Below are positions 58,807 to 64,000 of a DNA stretch of 64,000 nt, piece by piece (positions within the stretch are counted from its first letter, which is position 1; each line of letters starts with the position of its first letter). The notes beneath the pieces were generated by a model. That model saw nothing but the letters and a program-made list of their open reading frames with translations. It had not been told where the DNA came from and ran no database searches. Source of the DNA: UBA6107 sp964533735 (GTDB lineage Bacteria > Chloroflexota > Anaerolineae > Anaerolineales > Anaerolineaceae); NCBI GenBank assembly GCA_964533735.1, contig CAZHMD010000013.1, positions 9,614 to 73,613 on the forward strand. Direction: 5' to 3'. Position numbers and translations under genes: made by a program.

Positions 58807-59952
58807 TTAACGCTTACGCCGCCTGCCAAAAGCAAAAATTCTCTTTACCACCATCAGGCGGACGCTCCCCGGCGGAAATAAAAATATCGTTATGCGGTGG
58901 AGTACCTGCGCCACCCGCCATGCCGGGCTGGTCCTGATATTGCCAAATTCCCGTCCCAATTCCATTGAAAAAACGTCATTTTTGGCTGTCAGCGCGATAA
59001 AGTCCTTTTGCGAAAAATCATAGAGTTCTTTGATCCTATTCATTCTTGCGGGATCATTGAGCGCATCAAACAGGATATTTAGACCAAACAAGCGCGCTGT
59101 CATTTGTCCCGAGGTCTCAAGAGCCACCCTGGCCAACACATAACCGATATCACTGCCTTCTTTGCGAGAATAACGCACGGCGGATGGAAATACTCTCGTT
59201 AATTCTTGAAAAGAGGGGATTTCCAGGTAATTTTCCAATACCTGGAGAAATTCAAAATGATACCGGATGCGGCTCTCCGGTCGACTGCCGCTGACGAACT
59301 GGTCATTTGGGGGAATCCGGAATTGGACCAGTTTTTCGGGCAAAACGTGAATTTCATATTTCAAACATAACCGCACCCACATGTCGAGGTCGGGAATTTG
59401 CGCGAATCCATTGCGATAGAAGCCGCACTCCTCGTAACATTTTTTACGGATGAGGGTGCTGGGGTGGCACAACACATTTCCATGGTAAAAAAAGGTGTTT
59501 AACCACTCGAACCGGCTGCGGTTGGGTTGGTTAAAAATTGAGTAGTAGAAATGCCCCTTGTTTTTGGAAGGCGCACTATTTTCATCAATTATCCTTGCAT
59601 TGGTAAATACCGCGCCGGCTTCGGCATACTTATCGAGGAAGTCTACCTGTTTTTGCAGTTTCCCGGGTTCCCACACGTTGTCTGAATGATGTATGGCAAT
59701 GTACTCTCCCGTTCCCATCTCAAAAACCACTTTCCGCATCCACTCCTTGTCATTACGGTTAACCGGATTTCGATGGGATCGTATGCGCGGGTCAGAAAAA
59801 CTTTGGATGATAGTCCAGGATTCATCCTTTGAAGCATCATCAAGGATAAACAATTCAAAATCAGCAAAGGTTTGATCCAGGACACTCTGAATGGCAGCGG
59901 TCAAATACTTCGCATGATTGTAAGAGGACATGTAAATTGTAACTTTGCTCAT
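58807..59952 (-). CDS. glycosyltransferase family 2
   Basis: A 381-residue cytoplasmic-facing glycosyltransferase without membrane spans. GT-A pattern: TIYMSSYNHAKYLTAAIQSV, LFILDDASKDESW, YIAIHHSDNVWEP (the DXD-like site reading SDN) and HPSTLIRKKCYEECGFY. The acceptor and sugar are unknown. AAGGAG lies 14 nt before ATG. Together with the SAF-domain dehydrogenase and the DUF6311-like protein it makes up a possible surface-polysaccharide segment after the tRNA. Confidence 0.88.
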   Translation of the reverse strand: MSKVTIYMSSYNHAKYLTAAIQSVLDQTFADFELFILDDASKDESWTIIQSFSDPRIRSHRNPVNRNDKEWMRKVVFEMGTGEYIAIHHSDNVWEPGKLQKQVDFLDKYAEAGAVFTNARIIDENSAPSKNKGHFYYSIFNQPNRSRFEWLNTFFYHGNVLCHPSTLIRKKCYEECGFYRNGFAQIPDLDMWVRLCLKYEIHVLPEKLVQFRIPPNDQFVSGSRPESRIRYHFEFLQVLENYLEIPSFQELTRVFPSAVRYSRKEGSDIGYVLARVALETSGQMTARLFGLNILFDALNDPARMNRIKELYDFSQKDFIALTAKNDVFSMELGREFGNIRTSPAWRVAQVLHRITIFLFPPGSVRLMVVKRIFAFGRRRKR

Positions 59953-60061
59953 CCTTATTGTGCTCCTTCAGACGTCTTCAGCGTTGAATAATACGCAGGG
60001 AATCATCCAGCATTGACCGGTGAAAATTGTGCTGCAACCTCAGGGAGAATGAAATTACACC

Positions 60062-61336
60062 TCAAGCTTGCATGGCCAGTTGAAAGGTCTCAAACATTGT
60101 GTCCCCAGGCTTATAAGCCACATCTTCCATGAATATCTTTTCATCCTTGCGTACATCCCGGCGTAAGGTCACCTCTTCAGCCAGGCAAATTGGCAGACCG
60201 GGTTGCATTCTATTATCACTGCAATTCTCGATCAATCCGTAGAGCGTATACCCGCCAATCCCATCCAGCAAGTCCCCCTTGCGCAGGTCTTTCTTGGCAC
60301 GCGCATACACATTGGTCATAAACCCTTTCTCAGGCTGCAGCACTGACCAGCCATCCAAAAAAGCCTCCGCGATGCAGGGGATTACCTCGATATGACCCAG
60401 GTGGTAAGGGCGGTGAAAAACGTAGAATGGAGCCGTTCCAATGCGGCAGGGAAGATAACTGCCAAGGGTCTCCACCTGGTGGGGGTGATCGTTGAAGCCG
60501 ATTACAAACACGCCTCCGGGTGGGTACGCCCCCAACACGTAATCAACAATGGGTGTTTTCCCATCCCACAGATTCTGTAGATCAAAATACTGGGTGACGT
60601 CATATATATCCTTCACCCGCGGACCAAACATGCCGGGAACCAGGGTTTGCCCGCCTATGCAATTCGCGATCAGCGCCATTTCGATGCACAGCTTGGTGCC
60701 ATCTGTGTAGGAGGTGCACATTTTATAATCCAGGGAACGTTTATCAGCCTCAGGAATGATCACCGTGGGGTTGCTGTAACGGTCAAGGAAGCCCTTCATG
60801 TTGCCTGCGAGAACCGTCTGGAAACCCCAAAGTTCGATGTCATTGATAACCCGCTTGAGGGCTGTATGCTGGTCTCCATCCGCGCTGGTGTACACCACCC
60901 CTTCGTGCCTGGCTTTTGACAGCAAGTACGGACCAAATATTAAATCGGCTTCAGAGTTCATCATCACCACGTGCTTGTGAGCGCTGATGGCTTCCAGGGC
61001 AAATTGTGCGCCATAAGCCACTGAGCTGGTCGCATCTACCATCACATCCATAACTTCACATTGAGCTACCAGGCTGCCGTCTCTGCATACAGCCAGTTTC
61101 CCACTGTGAATTGCGGAGTTCATGTCGGTTAAATTTTCAACCACCGTGTATTCAAGACCCAGGCGTTTTGCCCATGCGCTCGCCCGGTCAAGATCTATAT
61201 CGGCAATAGCCACACATTCCATTCCCGGTGTGATACTCACCTGGTAAACAATTCCCCTGCCAATATTGCCTATCCCAATTACTCCAACTCGAATTCTTTG
61301 TTGTAAAGCGCGCAATCTGGAAAGGATGTCAGTCAT
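60062..61336 (-). CDS. homoserine dehydrogenase-like oxidoreductase with SAF domain
   Basis: A 424-residue protein. The N-terminal Rossmann fold with GVIGIGNIGRGIVYQV (about 18-33) binds NAD(P), VIVDATSSVAYG-like and HVVMMNSEADLIFG segments follow as in homoserine dehydrogenase relatives, and the C-terminal SAF-type domain (about 345-420) includes ARAKKDLRKGDLLDGIGGY. Such fusions act on sugar acids or are linked to nonulosonate and polyol pathways; the reaction is unassigned. GGAGTGACACTTAG precedes the ATG. Surrounded by glycan genes, so a role in sugar-precursor synthesis is possible. Confidence 0.8.
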   Translation of the reverse strand: MTDILSRLRALQQRIRVGVIGIGNIGRGIVYQVSITPGMECVAIADIDLDRASAWAKRLGLEYTVVENLTDMNSAIHSGKLAVCRDGSLVAQCEVMDVMVDATSSVAYGAQFALEAISAHKHVVMMNSEADLIFGPYLLSKARHEGVVYTSADGDQHTALKRVINDIELWGFQTVLAGNMKGFLDRYSNPTVIIPEADKRSLDYKMCTSYTDGTKLCIEMALIANCIGGQTLVPGMFGPRVKDIYDVTQYFDLQNLWDGKTPIVDYVLGAYPPGGVFVIGFNDHPHQVETLGSYLPCRIGTAPFYVFHRPYHLGHIEVIPCIAEAFLDGWSVLQPEKGFMTNVYARAKKDLRKGDLLDGIGGYTLYGLIENCSDNRMQPGLPICLAEEVTLRRDVRKDEKIFMEDVAYKPGDTMFETFQLAMQA

Positions 61337-61687
61337 CTAAGTGTCACTCCATGTACCAAAATAAGTAGCTCGGGGTTACGGAGACGGGAAATACGTGTTT
61401 TACGGCAGGAAAATCCATTACTCCTTGCTAATTGTAATAAAGCGCATTATCGATACAGATATTCTATACGGATATTAAAAATACTAATGCTAATAACGGA
61501 TTATTTACTCAAAATTTATGTGGATTCGTAAACTAAATGGCAGGTTCATTAACAGCCTAATTGAAAAATCTGCTTCTTTCTTTTTCCAGGATTTCGATAC
61601 TGAAACACAGGCTACAATCTCTGCAGGTTATTCATTTGAAGTCAATTAGGATACCCTGCGAAGCGCCCTGATATTTTTTCCGGCTGA
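61337..61687. other. AT-rich intergenic region
   Basis: About 350 bp with no convincing gene. TACAAT and TAGAAT elements on the minus strand between 61420 and 61480 could start the dehydrogenase transcript. A 43-codon plus-strand frame (61518-61649) lacks a Shine-Dalgarno. Confidence 0.4.
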
Positions 61688-63376
61688 TTACGGTAAAGTA
61701 CAATATTGCGCAAGATCAAGATTAGTCTGAACCAGTTTATTTTCACCAGATAACGCCATAGTGTACCCATCAAGTTTACAGATCAACATTTGGTCTGTAA
61801 GCTCATCCTGTGCCAGCGTTTCCCAATCCGAGCCCCAAAAAACGTAGATGGTTTCCCTGTCCGAATGACCTGCCTTTAACTCTTCCCAAACCTGCTCGCC
61901 GTGGATCCTGATGGCGTTCAGGTCAGCGCGCGAGAAATATCCCCAGTTTACCGTCAGTTGGTTTTGCCGGGCATATAAAGCTAAAGGTTCATAGATCGCA
62001 TGCGCTTTAGACGCGGGGATGATGAAAACATGCCGGTTGGTTTCTGCCGCCTCCTGCCAGAACTCGGATTGTAAGGGAGATTGGTATAGTGAAAAAGTGT
62101 TGTAGCGTTTCTCCGCAAAAAGCGGCTGCAGATCGATGAATTGCAGTATGAGTGCCAGCGTGATGATTAACACTGAAAGACGGGTGTTTCGGATGACACT
62201 GATCAATCCAAACAGCACAATAAAATAAAATACCGGCCAGATGAAGCGTCCGGTGGCGCGAAACAAGGAAAAAACGATTTGAACATACTTTGGATAATCA
62301 AAATTCCACAAGGGCTGGGCGTTTACAAATGCTTTATTCGAAAGAGAAAACAATATCAATAGTATCGAAATAATCACAAAAGGCAGGAAGTAATACAACC
62401 TGCGGGTTAAGTGATCTTTTTTCAAGAACAGGATCAGCGCGATGGGAATCAGGAGCAGGTTTCCCACCCCCAGGTAACTGAACCCTTCGTACTGCCCCTC
62501 TGCGCCTAACGGCAGCGCGTTGAAAATGGCAGAAAATTTTAACGGGTTGAACAACCCATTTAAGTTCCAGGAGAAATATCCCAAGCCTGCCGCCAGCAGG
62601 TTTCCAACACTCAGGCTGAATAGACCGATACTGTACCCGATCACGAGTATTACTGATGGCGGCACCAGCAGGTCTACCGCCAGCAGCTTTAGATTCTTTT
62701 CTCTCCTGTAGCGGAAATACAGGCTTATCAGCCACAGGGGAGCCAGCATGGCGGCAAAATAAAGCTGCACCAACACGGCGGCGGCAAACAAAAGCACCCA
62801 TCCCCAGCGCCACATTTTGCCACGGTACTCTAATAGGACGAACCAGATCCCCGCTAAGAGGATCCAGTGCGCAGTTAAGGAATTGTGTTCAAACGCCCGA
62901 AAAATCAGGATCGGGGAAAGCACGAGGAGTGACGCACCCGGGACTTTCTTGAAAAGCGAGGGGGTAAACTCGCCCAGTATCAACATGCCTAAGACCATTT
63001 GGCCAATTAGCGAGATCAATTCCCATAAACCGAGAAATTGAAAGTTTTCGGGAAGCCAGGCGCTAAGCAGCTTTATCGGGATTGCCAGCAGCGGAATGGA
63101 ATCGGTATAGCTGATAAATGTGCCAAAGGGGTAACCATAGGCTTCAATGCGTCCGATGGGAAAACGCCAGGGTTCCTGCCTGAACCATTCCCAGCCAATC
63201 TGATGCTGAAAAACATCCCCTCCGCTGTGATATATCCAATCCACATTTGTAAATTTAAGATAATTAAAACCATAAAGGATCAGAAACCAAATGACTCCAA
63301 CCAGGATACCGATCAAGAGAGTTGGCAGAAACCGCAAGAACCGGCTGGAGATTCTGGTTTGAGGGGAAATTGACAC
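61688..63376 (-). CDS. DUF6311-like polytopic membrane protein
   Basis: A 562-residue protein with ten or more hydrophobic segments and a C-terminal soluble part (about 445-562). The N-terminal loop DVFQHQIGWEWFRQEPWRFP, with YTDSIPLLAIPIKLLS, has the pattern of DUF6311/GT-C-like proteins, which may be polyprenol-linked glycosyltransferases. Whether it is catalytic is uncertain. It starts at GTG 63376 with no clear Shine-Dalgarno, and GATAAT nearby suggests a short leader. Confidence 0.75.
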   Translation of the reverse strand: MSISPQTRISSRFLRFLPTLLIGILVGVIWFLILYGFNYLKFTNVDWIYHSGGDVFQHQIGWEWFRQEPWRFPIGRIEAYGYPFGTFISYTDSIPLLAIPIKLLSAWLPENFQFLGLWELISLIGQMVLGMLILGEFTPSLFKKVPGASLLVLSPILIFRAFEHNSLTAHWILLAGIWFVLLEYRGKMWRWGWVLLFAAAVLVQLYFAAMLAPLWLISLYFRYRREKNLKLLAVDLLVPPSVILVIGYSIGLFSLSVGNLLAAGLGYFSWNLNGLFNPLKFSAIFNALPLGAEGQYEGFSYLGVGNLLLIPIALILFLKKDHLTRRLYYFLPFVIISILLILFSLSNKAFVNAQPLWNFDYPKYVQIVFSLFRATGRFIWPVFYFIVLFGLISVIRNTRLSVLIITLALILQFIDLQPLFAEKRYNTFSLYQSPLQSEFWQEAAETNRHVFIIPASKAHAIYEPLALYARQNQLTVNWGYFSRADLNAIRIHGEQVWEELKAGHSDRETIYVFWGSDWETLAQDELTDQMLICKLDGYTMALSGENKLVQTNLDLAQYCTLP

Positions 63377-63488
63377 AGGAATTATCGCCTCTTATTTTGT
63401 TGTGACTTGAAGTTAACCCTTAACACATCCATAGAGATGGCTATTTCCATCTATTGCTGTGTATTTGACCGGACGGCGCTTCCCCCGG

Positions 63489-64000
63489 TTACTTCGTTTT
63501 TGGATTGTTCTTTGCTTTTCGATACTGCAGCACTCCCTGCACTACCTGCACCAGGCCGAGCCCGATGAGCCCGATGATGAGGAACAGGCTGCTGGAAGTA
63601 GACTGCTGCCCCATTGACACCACCAGGAATACCAGCCCCATGGCTGCAAAGATTCCGCCGGTAATGATGAGCTTCTTGCCGCCGCCCAGCGTGGCCTCCT
63701 GGTAGACCTTATACTTGGAGCGGCCGTTAACATAACCTTTTTCACCATTTTCTTCGCGCACCAGGTACCAGGTGTTCTTGTCTTCCTTTTCCACACCAAC
63801 AGCGGAGACGATCGTCCCCTTTGGCAGAGCCTTTACCAGTTTGGCGCTTTCAGAGGCGGCGTCGAACAGCTCTGTTTCCGTCATCAGTTCGATCTTGCGC
63901 ACCACAAAGATGCGCGTCTGCCCGGAGATGTAGCCAGTCTGCCCGCCATCCAGCGTCACTTCCACCCAGGATTCCTTCTTCTTGCGGATGACTTTGCCGG
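63489..64000 (-). CDS. SH3-type domain membrane protein (5' end outside window)
   Basis: The frame is open to the right edge, so the start lies beyond 64000; the GTG at 63965 is internal. Two bacterial SH3-like segments are visible: one at the edge ending DGGQTGYISG, then VKALPKGTIVSAVGVEKEDK with EENGEKGYVNG. Two membrane segments follow (about 65 residues before the end), with a short basic tail. SH3-type repeats bind peptidoglycan or mediate envelope localisation. Function not otherwise readable. Confidence 0.75.
   Translation of the reverse strand, partial: GKVIRKKKESWVEVTLDGGQTGYISGQTRIFVVRKIELMTETELFDAASESAKLVKALPKGTIVSAVGVEKEDKNTWYLVREENGEKGYVNGRSKYKVYQEATLGGGKKLIITGGIFAAMGLVFLVVSMGQQSTSSSLFLIIGLIGLGLVQVVQGVLQYRKAKNNPKTK

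Noticed and set aside
61518..61649. 43-codon plus-strand frame in the intergenic region before the dehydrogenase gene
   Set aside because: No Shine-Dalgarno, no recognisable family, opposite strand to its neighbours. Could be a gene remnant, but there is no evidence.
62334..62813. 159-codon minus-strand frame within the DUF6311-like gene
   Set aside because: Shifted frame of a continuous membrane-protein gene; its basic, Gly/Arg-rich composition is typical of a shadow frame.
1..64000. CRISPR arrays, transposases, phage genes or toxin-antitoxin pairs
   Set aside because: No direct-repeat/spacer array, no transposase or integrase motif and no toxin-antitoxin pair was found; the only mobile-element sign is the tRNA-Lys repeat.

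Overview
The window looks like a chromosomal segment of an Anaerolineae-type bacterium (phylum Chloroflexota). This is inferred from content, not from a marker gene. The signs are two very large MalT-type LuxR regulators, many Thr/Pro-linker lipoproteins (one with a BRCA1-neighbour-type Ig domain), a complete bacterial Elp3, a V4R plus roadblock pair, tandem PspC mini-proteins, and several genes that appear to be transcribed without a leader. There is no phage, transposase or CRISPR array. Most of the window reads as ordinary housekeeping chromosome; the stretch after the tRNA-Lys gene (58.5-63.4 kb) looks accessory.

Layout. 0-9.4 kb: end of a repeat-domain surface protein, a lipoprotein, a membrane diguanylate cyclase, Elp3 with a divergent methyltransferase, a small LuxR-type regulator, a MalT-type regulator and a divergent flavodoxin/membrane-protein pair. 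9.8-16.1 kb: YfcC-type carrier, YgjP-type metallohydrolase, FemAB/CelD-like acyltransferase, CPBP protease, M20 peptidase, CBS protein. 16.3-22.1 kb: a second MalT-type regulator divergent from a peptide-uptake binding protein and one permease. 22.4-30.1 kb: lipoprotein, YabE-like 3D/G5 protein with RsmA, ppGpp-hydrolase-like HD protein, dolichol-phosphate-mannose-synthase-like enzyme, V4R and roadblock proteins, EamA exporter, two PspC proteins. 30.2-36.7 kb: MacAB-type efflux operon, an unrecognised membrane-anchored HExxH protein, FmdB, guanylate kinase-like protein, rhomboid. 36.7-42 kb: a complete livKHMGF-type branched-chain amino acid ABC operon, preceded by what reads as a classical leader-peptide attenuator. 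42-58.5 kb: L,D-transpeptidase, SerA, M32 carboxypeptidase, lipoproteins, MFS exporter, DUF2089/SHOCT pair, HD-GYP phosphodiesterase, two cation-diffusion-facilitator genes, HAD phosphatase, sortase, class V aminotransferase. 58.5-64 kb: tRNA-Lys with a duplicated 3' end, then glycosyltransferase, SAF-domain dehydrogenase, DUF6311-like membrane protein and a partial SH3-type protein.

The lead observation is upstream of livK. A 35-codon open frame rich in tandem Tyr codons starts 6 nt after a -10 element. It overlaps mutually exclusive pairing segments and ends before a strong intrinsic terminator. This is the architecture of ribosome-mediated attenuation, and I know of no described case on a Liv-type transporter with Tyr control codons. 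Other regulatory signals worth checking are a perfectly palindromic -10 shared by two divergent, apparently leaderless genes (elp3/methyltransferase), a riboswitch-like leader with terminator before a CDF transporter, palindromes over the DUF2089 promoter, and a 25-bp duplication of the tRNA-Lys 3' end.
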